From the NCBI GenBank assembly GCA_905479965.1, contig CAJQOR010000138.1, positions 1 through 17,632 of the forward strand: a stretch of DNA of 17,632 bases, given 5' to 3'. The notes under the pieces were generated by a model. It was not told the origin of the DNA. It searched no databases and saw only the letters and a program-made list of their open reading frames with translations. Shown one piece after another: positions 7,456 to 15,185 of this stretch. Source of the DNA: an uncultured Rhizobiaceae group bacterium (GTDB lineage Bacteria; Pseudomonadota; Alphaproteobacteria; Rhizobiales; Rhizobiaceae). A program made the position numbers and the translations under genes. Each line of letters opens with the position of its first letter. Position 1 is the first letter of the stretch.

Positions 7456-9325
7456 AGATAAAGATCATCATGTCGTTTTGCAACGTGTCTAGCTGACAGT
7501 CTTTAATATTCAGACATTCATCATCACTATATTCAATGGAAACATTATTGCCGTCTTGAATTGCAAGATCCATAAGTGCATCAAAGCCTGCGATTTCAAA
7601 ACCTGAGAATGTAAGCGTGTCATCAAGGCCAAAGTCATAGACCCAGTCGGTACCTAGGTTTTCTTCAGAGTTTGTGAAAATGAAGTTATCTGATCCGCCA
7701 CCACCGATCATTTTATCATTACCAGCTCCACCTTGAATATCATCATTGCCTGAACCGGCATTGATATAGTCGTTGCCTTCATCACCATTGATGGTGTCAT
7801 TGCCTGATCCACCATAAAGACGGTCATTGTTTTCACCGCCATTTAGTGTATCAGCGCCACCACCACCAACAAGGCGATCTTGGCCTGAACCACCATTGAG
7901 CTCATCATTACCAGAGTGGCCATTGAGCGTGTCGGCACCTGATCCACCGTTAAGTACATCATTACCGCTATTACCGTTCAAGGTGTCATTACCTGAACCA
8001 CCGGAAACAATGTCATCGCCTGACCCGGCTGACAACGTATCATTGCCTGAACCACCATCCATTGTATCAACGCCTGACCCACCAATTAAGATGTCAGAAC
8101 CATTGCCACCGTTTAGCATATCATCGCCTGACCCACCGTTTAGACGGTCATTGTTGTTTCCGCCGTACAGTGTGTCATTACCGGAATGACCGTTTAACTC
8201 ATCTTCACCGTCATTTCCGTGGAGTTCATCGTTTCCTGAATTGCCGTTGAGCTCATCATTGCCGTTACCACCTGCAAGGTAGTCTTGACCTGAATTGCCA
8301 TTTAGAACATCGTTTCCGTCATTGCCGTATAAGATGTCTTCACCGGAGTTACCATTTAGCTCATCGTTTCCGTTACCACCTGACAACATGTCGTCACCGC
8401 TGATACCGTAAAGCGTATCATCGCCGTCACCACCATAAATGATGTCATCATCTGGCAGAACACCGCCACTTCCCGATGATTGTGGCAACATGCCAACAAC
8501 GTTTTGCTGACCAATCTGGACAGAAATCACGGTGTCATCAAAGTCTTTGTCACCGCCGCCGTAAAGGTCTTCAAAACCGATTAAGACTTCACCGCTGACT
8601 GTATTTGCACGTCCAACAACATGACCAAATTCATCGGGGTTTGGTTTGTAATCGTTGTCGGGCGTACCAATTGAATGGAACAGTGAATAACCGTATTGGC
8701 TGCGAACTGCTGTTTCAGCACCATTTGAATCGAGATGAAATAACTCGACACTACGATCTGCGGTTGATCCGATATCACCATCGGCGTTGCGCAATTCAAA
8801 ATGGCCTGTTTCTGCTGACAACGCTTCGCGGTTTAGATAGCCTTTTCCATAACCGTTGGACACCACAAAGAAACCCAGTTGGGCACCTTCTGACACATCA
8901 AATTGGGCATTGGATTGGCCAGGAATTAGATCCCCACCGCTGCCTACTTTGGATGCATTTGGAAACAGGATTTGAACGTTTGAAAACGATCCATCTGTAC
9001 CAATTTCATAAACGCCCAGGGCGTTGCGGAAACCCGCACCTTCGTCAAGGAAGGTCACTGTGGCTTGTGTTGATTGGGAGATTTTGAAGTCTCCCATATC
9101 GATGTATTTTGGTTTTCCATTACCATACATCGTGTCATTTCCACCCTGGCCGTAGAGCGTGTCATTTCCGGTTCCACCGAAAACTTCATCATTTCCACTT
9201 AAGGCTTGGATGACATCATCTCCACCGGCACCAGACAGAACTTCTGACCGCCCGGTTCCCCGCATGTTATCGGCTAAATTTGTACCAAGCACCGGGGAAA
9301 TATTCATACCATCGTATAGAGTCAT
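7454..9325 (-). CDS. RTX calcium-binding protein with DUF4114 domain
   Basis: This is a 623-residue acidic, Gly/Asn/Asp-rich protein with no signal peptide, as expected for type I secretion. The order is five nonapeptide-like repeats (~residues 29-70), a DUF4114-type beta domain (~75-272, with the hallmark GFEDLYGGGDKDFDDTVISV at 250-269), a short linker, 28 uninterrupted GGxGxDxUx-type nonapeptides (295-546), and a 77-residue C-terminus ending in the hydrophobic MMIFI. That tail and two cysteines (C58 and C64 of the tail) fit an RTX C-terminal secretion signal. No protease, lipase, epimerase or lyase domain is present. Folded by Ca2+ outside the cell, it is likely structural or adhesive. GGA about 8 bases before the ATG supports the start. 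It lies 36 bp downstream of algD on the same strand, so it is probably co-expressed with polymer precursor synthesis, hinting at a matrix protein that binds the polymer. Confidence 0.9.
   Translation of the reverse strand: MTLYDGMNISPVLGTNLADNMRGTGRSEVLSGAGGDDVIQALSGNDEVFGGTGNDTLYGQGGNDTMYGNGKPKYIDMGDFKISQSTQATVTFLDEGAGFRNALGVYEIGTDGSFSNVQILFPNASKVGSGGDLIPGQSNAQFDVSEGAQLGFFVVSNGYGKGYLNREALSAETGHFELRNADGDIGSTADRSVELFHLDSNGAETAVRSQYGYSLFHSIGTPDNDYKPNPDEFGHVVGRANTVSGEVLIGFEDLYGGGDKDFDDTVISVQIGQQNVVGMLPQSSGSGGVLPDDDIIYGGDGDDTLYGISGDDMLSGGNGNDELNGNSGEDILYGNDGNDVLNGNSGQDYLAGGNGNDELNGNSGNDELHGNDGEDELNGHSGNDTLYGGNNNDRLNGGSGDDMLNGGNGSDILIGGSGVDTMDGGSGNDTLSAGSGDDIVSGGSGNDTLNGNSGNDVLNGGSGADTLNGHSGNDELNGGSGQDRLVGGGGADTLNGGENNDRLYGGSGNDTINGDEGNDYINAGSGNDDIQGGAGNDKMIGGGGSDNFIFTNSEENLGTDWVYDFGLDDTLTFSGFEIAGFDALMDLAIQDGNNVSIEYSDDECLNIKDCQLDTLQNDMMIFI
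7688..8443 (-). repeat. 28 tandem 27-bp units encoding RTX nonapeptides
   Basis: The coding repeat is exactly 28 x 9 residues with no insertion or deletion. Units follow the pattern (hydrophobic)L-x-G-G/N-x-G-x-D. Many have N, H or S at the usual second Gly position (for example ELNGNSGND, ELNGHSGND), alternating with canonical GGSGND units. The DNA is diverged between units, so this is old protein repetition rather than recent slippage. Confidence 0.93.
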
Positions 9326-9361
9326 ATTATATTCCTAAGTTGTTTATTATTATAGTAAGGA

Positions 9362-10771
9362 TCACCAGCCAATACCTTGGTATGACGGGTGGGTTGGGAG
9401 TTCATCGAAAAGGCGCACAAGATCGATGACCTCTTTATTGTTTAAGCGTGCACCTACTTGCATTTGAAATTTGGAATTTTTTTGCGTTACAACCACAACA
9501 TCGCAATCATCAAGCAACGCGTTCGAATCAGCTGTCATCAAATCGGGTAATTCATCAATGACCTGCTCAAGATGAGGACATACGTGGCGCACATAGTTGA
9601 ACTGGCCTTTGATTGAGGTGTCTTTACCAATCGCTGGGTCATGTGCACTGATGTCAAAGCCTTCTTTGAGTAATGCAGCGATCACTTCGAGAATGGGGCT
9701 TTCACGCAAATCATCCGTACCGGCTTTAAACGCAAGGCCAAGGAAACCGATTTTCTTTTTACCCGTGTGTTTGATCAGATCCACAGCGGCTTGAATTTGT
9801 TGTTCGTTGGTTTCTGCAAGTGAGTTCACAAGCGGAAGATCGATACCAAGTTCCTGGCCCAAATGCGCAACAGCGCGAACTTCTTTTGGAAGGCATGAAC
9901 CGCCGTAAGCAAAACCTGGTTTTAGGTAATAAGGTGATAGATTAAGTTTGGTGTCCTGAACAAAAATGTTCATCACTTCATGGCTGTCGATTTCCAATGG
10001 CTTGCAAATTCTACCCACTTCATTGGCAAAACACACTTTTGTTGCGTGCCAAATATTATCGACATATTTGACCATTTCCGCAGCTTCAATTGTTGTGTGT
10101 ATAATGTTTTCATCAACGGGGTAATAAACCTCAGATAACATCTGTGTTGCGCGTTTATCGTTGGCGCCAATGACTGTTTTTGGCGGGGAATCAAAGTCCG
10201 CAATTGCGGTCCCTTCGCGCAAGAATTCCGGATTGAAACAGATCCCAAAATCTTCACCCATTTTAAGGCCTGAAGCTTTTTCAATTTCTGGCACCATGAT
10301 ATTAAGAGTTGTTCCTGGAGGTACTGAACAACGCATGACAACCAGGTGATACTTGTTTTTCAGCTGGAGACCTTTGCCAATCATCTGTGCTGCAGAGACA
10401 ATATATGTAGCATCACAACCGCCATCGCTTTTTGTTGGGGTGCCTACTGATACAAATGTAATGTCTGTATCGCGAACGGCGGTTGTGACATCTGTAGTTG
10501 CTGTAATTAGGTCATCTTTGACACCTTCTTGCAGCAAATTTTGAAGATTTTCTTCGTGAATTGGCGAAATACCCTGTGCGATCTGGTCCACTTTAACCTT
10601 GTCCAAATCTGCGCCAATGACTTCATGACCCAAATTTGCAAGACAGGCTGTCGAGACAGCGCCAACATAGCCCAAACCAATGATAGATATGGCTGGTTTT
10701 GATTTTACAGCTTTGAACAACTCGACAATATTTTGTTGTTCTGCAACGGGAGTATTGATGTGAAAATTCAT
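9362..10771 (-). CDS. algD: GDP-mannose 6-dehydrogenase (AlgD-like)
   Basis: This 469-residue enzyme oxidises GDP-mannose to GDP-mannuronic acid with 2 NAD+, the committed step of alginate synthesis. The N-terminal Rossmann fold has GLGYVG (32-37), the central dimerisation helix region follows, and the catalytic Cys is C293 in FAYGGSCLPKEVRA. Features remembered from Pseudomonas AlgD, rather than UDP-glucose dehydrogenase, include DTKLNLSPYYLKPGFAYGG, the WHATKVCFANEVG block, GFLGLAFKAGTDDLRESP, and the C-terminal GIGW (AlgD ends GICW). It has ~25 extra N-terminal residues and is ~30 longer than Pseudomonas AlgD. AAAGG upstream fits the ATG at 10771. It is separated from algI by a terminator and has its own promoter region with a 26-bp dyad. 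The RTX gene follows 36 bp downstream. UDP-sugar dehydrogenase activity cannot be fully excluded from sequence. Confidence 0.9.
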   Translation of the reverse strand: MNFHINTPVAEQQNIVELFKAVKSKPAISIIGLGYVGAVSTACLANLGHEVIGADLDKVKVDQIAQGISPIHEENLQNLLQEGVKDDLITATTDVTTAVRDTDITFVSVGTPTKSDGGCDATYIVSAAQMIGKGLQLKNKYHLVVMRCSVPPGTTLNIMVPEIEKASGLKMGEDFGICFNPEFLREGTAIADFDSPPKTVIGANDKRATQMLSEVYYPVDENIIHTTIEAAEMVKYVDNIWHATKVCFANEVGRICKPLEIDSHEVMNIFVQDTKLNLSPYYLKPGFAYGGSCLPKEVRAVAHLGQELGIDLPLVNSLAETNEQQIQAAVDLIKHTGKKKIGFLGLAFKAGTDDLRESPILEVIAALLKEGFDISAHDPAIGKDTSIKGQFNYVRHVCPHLEQVIDELPDLMTADSNALLDDCDVVVVTQKNSKFQMQVGARLNNKEVIDLVRLFDELPTHPSYQGIGW

Positions 10772-10940
10772 TTTATCTACCTTTATTAGTTTGATCTTGT
10801 AGATATCTATTCAAGATCCATGCCAACTAATTAAATGTAATAAAAACAATGATTTAACCGTTTTCATGCGTGTTGGTAGTTTGTTGAAATTCGCAGTTTG
10901 GGAAGTTTGATTTTGCAATTTGCAATTTGCATTCCTAAAC
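10772..10940 (-). promoter_or_regulatory. algD promoter/leader with 26-bp dyad and a repeated 13-mer
   Basis: This 169-bp region lies between the algD start and the algI terminator. It contains GATCTTG (10793-10799) and CAAGATC (10812-10818) flanking the palindrome TAGATATCTA (10800-10809); the whole dyad sits 22-47 bases upstream of the ATG and could be an operator or a leader hairpin. Farther up is TTTTGCAATTTGC (10911-10923), extended by another AATTTGC unit to 10930. The same 13-mer occurs upstream of the SGNH gene at 15161-15173. No -10/-35 pair was assigned with confidence. Confidence 0.5.
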
Positions 10941-10968
10941 GTAAAAAAAAGCGGGCTGGGGGCCCGCT
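10941..10968 (-). terminator. Rho-independent terminator of the alg8-algI transcript
   Basis: Read on the minus strand, a 7-bp GC-rich stem (AGCGGGC at 10962-10968, GCCCGCT at 10950-10956) with a 5-base loop is followed directly by a run of eight T (10950-10943). It starts 22 bases after the algI stop. It separates the alg8-SGNH-Sel1-algI unit from algD-RTX. Confidence 0.92.
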
Positions 10969-10989
10969 AATTGCTGAGTTGATCTCAGT

Positions 10990-12495
10990 TTAGAAATTAA
11001 AGTAAATGAACTCTGTCAATCCATTTAATCTGTAAATTTGTATCACCGTTACAAAGAAGATGACGCTGGTGAAGGTTGCCCATTGAGGTGACATTGACCA
11101 CCTTAATGATTTTAACCTTCCACCAATTTTCTTGACATCGCCAGCTGCTGAAATAATTGGACGATGGCTTCGTGTGATTTGAATGCTGTTTGGTAAGAAG
11201 GCAATAATGATAAACATTGCTGCAAACATCATTAGTGTTTGATAAATGCCATCTGCAAACAATGCGCCTGTTGTCATTGAGACCTCTGAACCTAGGCCAA
11301 CCATCGATGTTAAGACAGCCAATGCACCGGGTAATGTTTCTGCTCTGAAGAAAACCCATGTAATCACAACAGCGAACATTGTTACGGACCAGGCGAAGAC
11401 AGTATAAACATGTCGACCCAAGACGTTTTTAAAACCAGTGCCAATTGCCGAATTTGACCAGAAATGATTTGTGATCAAATAGCCGCCGTGTAGTCCGCCC
11501 CAAATGACGAAGTTCCAACCTGCACCATGCCAAAGTCCACCCAAGAGCATGGTGATCATCAAATTACCTTTGCTTCCAAGCAAACCTGAACGATTACCAC
11601 CCAATGGGATATAAAGATAATCACGCAGGAAACGAGATAATGTCATGTGCCATCTGCGCCAGAAATCAACGATGCTCAGCGCTTTATATGGTGAGTTGAA
11701 GTTCATTGGTAGGCGAATGCCAAACATGAGTGCAAGACCTAGTGCCATGTCGCAATAGCCAGAAAAATCGAAATAAATCTGGAATGTATATGCGATTGAA
11801 CCTGTCCAAGCGGCAACCATGGTTAATTCTTGCCCCGTGTCAGCTGCTGTAAACACAATATTTGCAAGCGGTGCAACGCTGTCAGCAAGGACAATTTTTT
11901 TGAAAAGTCCAATCGAAAACAAAGTGGCACCCAACAACAGGTTTGTCACAACTTTGTTGGAGAAGTTATTCATAGTAAATTGTGGGATTGTGTCCTTTTG
12001 CATCACAATAGGACCTGCAATCAATTGCGGGAAAAATGTGACGAAAAGGACATATCTTTTAAAGTCACATTTCACGAGTTTGCCAACAAGCGTATCATGC
12101 AAAAATGAAATCTGCTGAAATGTATAGAACGAAATCGCAAGCGGCAGGATCAGGTCCAAATGAGGTATTGAAAGACCCGCAACGGAATTGACGTTTTCAA
12201 TCAGAAAATCTGCGTATTTAAACAGCCCTAATGTTGCCAAATTCACAGCCGTGCCAAACGCAAAGATCATCTTGGATGCGTTTTTAACCAAGGCTTTGTG
12301 AACAAGGTAGTTAAACCCAACTGAACCAAGAAGTAGCAATAAGTAATACGGGTTCCACCACGCATAAAAAGCAAGTGATGCTGTTATCAGCCAAAGGATA
12401 ATTCCTGTTTCGAGCTTAAGTGCGCGAAGCACTAGATAAACAAGCAGCACAGGGGGTAAAAATAAATAGATAAATTCCAGAGAACTAAAAACCAT
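10990..12495 (-). CDS. algI: Alginate-type O-acetyltransferase, MBOAT family (AlgI-like)
   Basis: This 501-residue polytopic inner-membrane protein moves acetyl groups across the membrane for O-acetylation of the polymer. It begins MVFSSLEFIYLFLPPVLL, typical of AlgI/PatA/DltB-type MBOATs. It has many TM helices, the block FDFSGYCDMALGLALMFGI (242-260), FWRRWHMTLSRFLRDYLYIPLGG (278-300) and the active-site His H323 in GGLWHGAGWNFVIWGGLHG. The ATG (12493-12495) has AAGGAG at 8 bases and lies 4 bp after the Sel1 stop, so the two are translationally linked. AlgI needs a periplasmic acetyl-transfer partner; the SGNH protein two genes upstream is the obvious candidate. A rho-independent terminator follows. 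MBOATs of this group also modify other polysaccharides; the neighbouring Alg8 and AlgD support alginate-like polymer. Confidence 0.92.
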   Translation of the reverse strand: MVFSSLEFIYLFLPPVLLVYLVLRALKLETGIILWLITASLAFYAWWNPYYLLLLLGSVGFNYLVHKALVKNASKMIFAFGTAVNLATLGLFKYADFLIENVNSVAGLSIPHLDLILPLAISFYTFQQISFLHDTLVGKLVKCDFKRYVLFVTFFPQLIAGPIVMQKDTIPQFTMNNFSNKVVTNLLLGATLFSIGLFKKIVLADSVAPLANIVFTAADTGQELTMVAAWTGSIAYTFQIYFDFSGYCDMALGLALMFGIRLPMNFNSPYKALSIVDFWRRWHMTLSRFLRDYLYIPLGGNRSGLLGSKGNLMITMLLGGLWHGAGWNFVIWGGLHGGYLITNHFWSNSAIGTGFKNVLGRHVYTVFAWSVTMFAVVITWVFFRAETLPGALAVLTSMVGLGSEVSMTTGALFADGIYQTLMMFAAMFIIIAFLPNSIQITRSHRPIISAAGDVKKIGGRLKSLRWSMSPQWATFTSVIFFVTVIQIYRLNGLTEFIYFNF

Positions 12496-12499
12496 GACG

Positions 12500-13708
12500 C
12501 TACTCCTTTACTGCAACTTTTAATTCAGACACGCCGTCGATCTCAGCTAGAATTGCTGCGGACCCTTCGTGTTTGAGTTTGACACCGCGCAAGGCAAAAT
12601 CTCGCGCTTTGTTGATGTTTTTGTTGACAAATTTGCCAGTGAGATAAATTCGAGCGAGTTCTTCCATCGAGCCTGCATGCCCGGCGGCGGCACCTTGTTC
12701 AAACCAAGCCATTGAAGCTGCAACGGGCAGATTAAATTGATTTTGAAGATGGAGCCTGCCAAGGGCTGTCATCGAGCCTGAATATCCTAAGGTTGCGCTT
12801 TTCTTCAGCATTGAAATGATCGCTTCAGGATTTGTAATTTTGTTTTGGTCGAGTTTCAAAAGCGCTAGATCATGCATCGCTGCAGCATCTCCAAATTTAG
12901 ATGCGCGTGACAACCAATCACTGGCCGTGTTTAGGTCTTGTTTTAAAAGATTTCCTGTTAAATATAACCGACCAATAGAACGTGCAGCGCGTGCATTTCC
13001 AGCGCTCGCAGATTTTTCCAGCATTGGCAAAAATTCGACAAGCGTGGCTTCTGCCTCTTTGGCGTTTCCTTTCGTGGCTTCAGTGCCATTTTGAATAAGT
13101 TTGATGAGCTCAAGTGCACCCGCAGCAGATCCTTTTTCCGCTGCAATGCGGTAATGACGTGCTGAACGTTCGATATTTACATCAATACCAAGACCACGGA
13201 GATAGGCTTTTGCAAGCTCTAAATGACCTTTGCGAAATCCCCATTCGGCTGATTTTCTAAACCAAACAAAAGCAACTTTCTGGCATTCTTCTGTTGGGAA
13301 CATTCGATAGATCGTGCCCAATTCAAATGCTGCTTCTGCGCGCGATGAACCTTCTGTATTTGTTGCTGCAATCAAAAGATCATGCGCTTGCAAAATATCA
13401 TGTTCTGTATCGAGGTTCCGCAATAGAACACGAGCTTTATCATATTCTAAAATGTTATCAGGTTGAACTGATATTTCGATATGAGCGGCATTGTTTGCGG
13501 CATTGTTTGCGCCATTGTCTGCAAACATGCCTAACTCGTCAGTCTCGGACTTGCTATTTTGCAAGGTAGATATTGGGTTCAATTCTTCAGCCAGTGTGTC
13601 ACCGCTCAATACCTGATGTGTGGCAATTGTTAAAGACACAACTGCAATAATGACAGCTGTTGCAACAACCCCTAAAAAGATAAGTTCTATCCGTGTTTTA
13701 AGTGTCAT
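12500..13708 (-). CDS. Membrane-anchored Sel1-repeat (TPR-like) protein, AlgK position
   Basis: This 402-residue protein has one N-terminal TM helix (~residues 8-29), a low-complexity Asn/Ala/Ser-rich linker to ~90, then a series of Sel1-like/TPR repeats from ~100 to the end (for example AAFELGTIYRMFPTEECQ, ELAKAYLRGLGIDVN, SIGRLYLTGNLL, ELARIYLTGKFVNKN). The start is ATG 13706-13708, with GGAGGG just upstream. It overlaps the upstream gene's TGA as ATGA, showing translational coupling; the longer reading from TTG at 13729 is unlikely. Most of the protein should be periplasmic. In Pseudomonas, the Sel1 protein AlgK is an outer-membrane lipoprotein scaffold for the export porin. This one has no lipobox Cys and is inner-membrane anchored, so it is an analogue in role rather than a certain orthologue. 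It contains a three-copy 12-bp in-frame repeat. Confidence 0.85.
   Translation of the reverse strand: MTLKTRIELIFLGVVATAVIIAVVSLTIATHQVLSGDTLAEELNPISTLQNSKSETDELGMFADNGANNAANNAAHIEISVQPDNILEYDKARVLLRNLDTEHDILQAHDLLIAATNTEGSSRAEAAFELGTIYRMFPTEECQKVAFVWFRKSAEWGFRKGHLELAKAYLRGLGIDVNIERSARHYRIAAEKGSAAGALELIKLIQNGTEATKGNAKEAEATLVEFLPMLEKSASAGNARAARSIGRLYLTGNLLKQDLNTASDWLSRASKFGDAAAMHDLALLKLDQNKITNPEAIISMLKKSATLGYSGSMTALGRLHLQNQFNLPVAASMAWFEQGAAAGHAGSMEELARIYLTGKFVNKNINKARDFALRGVKLKHEGSAAILAEIDGVSELKVAVKE
13485..13520 (-). repeat. Three-copy 12-bp in-frame minisatellite in the Sel1 gene
   Basis: GCGGCATTGTTT (plus strand) at 13485-13496 and 13497-13508, then a third copy with two changes (13509-13520). 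It encodes Asn-Asn-Ala-Ala units in the linker between the TM helix and the Sel1 repeats. Gain or loss of units keeps frame and would only change linker length. Confidence 0.85.
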
Positions 13709-15042
13709 AACACCCTCCAAACTCGACAATTATTGGCGTTTGTTAGCGCGATTTCATCGAAGACTTTCGTAGACTTTTTATCATTTTCAGACGGTGAGCA
13801 TTTGATCATATCTGACCGTTTGATCGCGAGCTTTCTCGCCGCTGGGTCGACCGAAATAAAGCCAGTGATTTCGCCAATGATTTTTTTCGCGATTGTTGAT
13901 TTGAAATGATATGCGTCTGAAAAGTTGTCGATCGTTTTTGTTAATTCGTTTGAATAGTCAAAATCGACGACTGTACCCAATTTTGCCAATTGTATACGGA
14001 ACTTGTGGCTAGATTTTTCCATTCCGTAGATTGAAATTGTTCGCTGCATATCCTCGATTGTTGGAGGTATGACGAAGATAAGATTTTTGTCATTTTGTTC
14101 CGCCCAGTTTGAAATCTCGGTGAGATATGACCAATACTTGCTAGAAAATTCAAAGCCTACCCAGTCAGATTTCGCATTCCTGGTAACCTGATTGGCCATT
14201 ATTTTTGGTAGGGGCACAAGTTTGTTGCTCGTCGCATATAAATGCGAAACGTTTGACCAATTTTCGATGGCGATAGACGTTTTGATTGGCTTGTATGGAT
14301 CGATGCGAAAAGACAGTTTTTTATCTAGAATTTGATAACGCTCAGAAACTGTTAGCCTGTTCAATTCTGATTTTAGATCACAATTAAAGCAGTCCACATC
14401 AATTTGCGGATCGCTAGGGTCGAAGTTAGACATTGCGCCAAACTCATCTGCCTTGGCTGACATGGAAAATTTCTTGGCAAATGCGTCGAAATTATCAAAA
14501 GTACTTTTCTCTTCAACCGACATCATCTTCCATGCTGTTTTAAAGATGCTCCAATTTTTTAAGTATTCAGCCCGATTGTTGACGATGTATTCAGCCTCGG
14601 GTACGCGGTTCATGTTGCCTTTATGGTCTTCATCAAAACTGCGCAGTTGAATACCAACGACAAGGTTCTGCACTTTTGGATCGTCTTTGATCACCTGAAA
14701 AGTGGAATAAATCTCTGGAATTGTGCCGCCGCCATAGGCAAGATTAAGGGCTTTATCAACGCCAAGCTCGTGCCAATATTTATCTCTAAGTGAACGTGCG
14801 CGGCTATCTCCAAGAACGATCGTGTCGAATTGACCTTTTTTGTATTTTGCCAACTTCCAAAGTGGGTAATGTGCTTTCTCAGCGATGTCTTGAATTTTTG
14901 TCGTGCGATCGGTCGTGCGAAAAACCTCGTATGGATCAACACCGAAAACAAGCCCTGCAGGTATAGCACCCGCAGTAAATGCAGCACATAAAGCGATTGT
15001 ATATGACAACGCGTTGATTTTAAGCGGTTTTGATACTCGCAT
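13705..15042 (-). CDS. Membrane-anchored SGNH-hydrolase-like protein (AlgJ/AlgX position)
   Basis: This 445-residue protein has an N-terminal TM/signal anchor (~residues 10-33) and a periplasmic SGNH fold. VLGDSRARS carries the nucleophile (S80), and the C-terminal SDAYHF carries the DxxH pair (D376, H379); these complete a Ser-Asp-His triad as in AlgJ/AlgX-type acetyl-transfer proteins. The start is ATG 15040-15042 with AGGAG 7 bases upstream; a longer frame reaches 15168 but lacks support. Its TGA overlaps the Sel1 ATG. The sequence between the motifs does not obviously match Pseudomonas AlgJ or AlgX, so the assignment rests on fold motifs and position beside AlgI. Likely role: periplasmic acceptor/donor in polymer O-acetylation. 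The C-terminal ~60 residues after the triad, including CSP and NNCRVW cysteines, are unassigned. Confidence 0.8.
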   Translation of the reverse strand: MRVSKPLKINALSYTIALCAAFTAGAIPAGLVFGVDPYEVFRTTDRTTKIQDIAEKAHYPLWKLAKYKKGQFDTIVLGDSRARSLRDKYWHELGVDKALNLAYGGGTIPEIYSTFQVIKDDPKVQNLVVGIQLRSFDEDHKGNMNRVPEAEYIVNNRAEYLKNWSIFKTAWKMMSVEEKSTFDNFDAFAKKFSMSAKADEFGAMSNFDPSDPQIDVDCFNCDLKSELNRLTVSERYQILDKKLSFRIDPYKPIKTSIAIENWSNVSHLYATSNKLVPLPKIMANQVTRNAKSDWVGFEFSSKYWSYLTEISNWAEQNDKNLIFVIPPTIEDMQRTISIYGMEKSSHKFRIQLAKLGTVVDFDYSNELTKTIDNFSDAYHFKSTIAKKIIGEITGFISVDPAARKLAIKRSDMIKCSPSENDKKSTKVFDEIALTNANNCRVWRVL

Positions 15043-15185
15043 GGTTACACTCCTGTATGTTGTTAATAGTGTTGCAAATTGTGTGCCATTAATTTTATTG
15101 ATTAAAATCAATAGCTTAATGTTTTTTGAATGATTTGTATGTTGCGAAATGCTAGTAGTATTTTGCAATTTGCGAAGATTTTTCG
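15043..15185 (-). promoter_or_regulatory. Gap between alg8 and SGNH gene with repeated 13-mer and an 18-bp dyad
   Basis: This 143-bp AT-rich gap interrupts an otherwise tightly packed gene string, so an internal promoter is likely. TTTTGCAATTTGC at 15161-15173 is identical to the element upstream of algD and is placed at a similar distance from the start (about 120 versus 140 bases). TATTGATTAAAATCAATA (15096-15113) is a near-perfect palindrome with 8-bp arms, 54-71 bases upstream of the ATG. Confidence 0.45.

Noticed and set aside
7827..8189. Proline/serine-rich plus-strand open frame opposite the RTX repeats
   Set aside because: It is the antisense reading of the 27-bp RTX units; composition and periodicity follow from the repeats and there is no credible ribosome-binding site.
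7688..8443. Regular repeat spacing that might suggest a CRISPR array
   Set aside because: The 27-bp units are contiguous without unique spacers and encode in-phase RTX nonapeptides.
9362..10771. Assignment as UDP-glucose 6-dehydrogenase
   Set aside because: Blocks around the catalytic Cys, the WHATKV segment and the GIGW tail fit AlgD better, and the gene is in a cluster with Alg8 and AlgI.
15043..15168. 42-residue N-terminal extension of the SGNH protein
   Set aside because: No ribosome-binding site at 15168; ATG 15042 has AGGAG at good spacing and directly starts a membrane anchor. The stretch also holds likely regulatory repeats.
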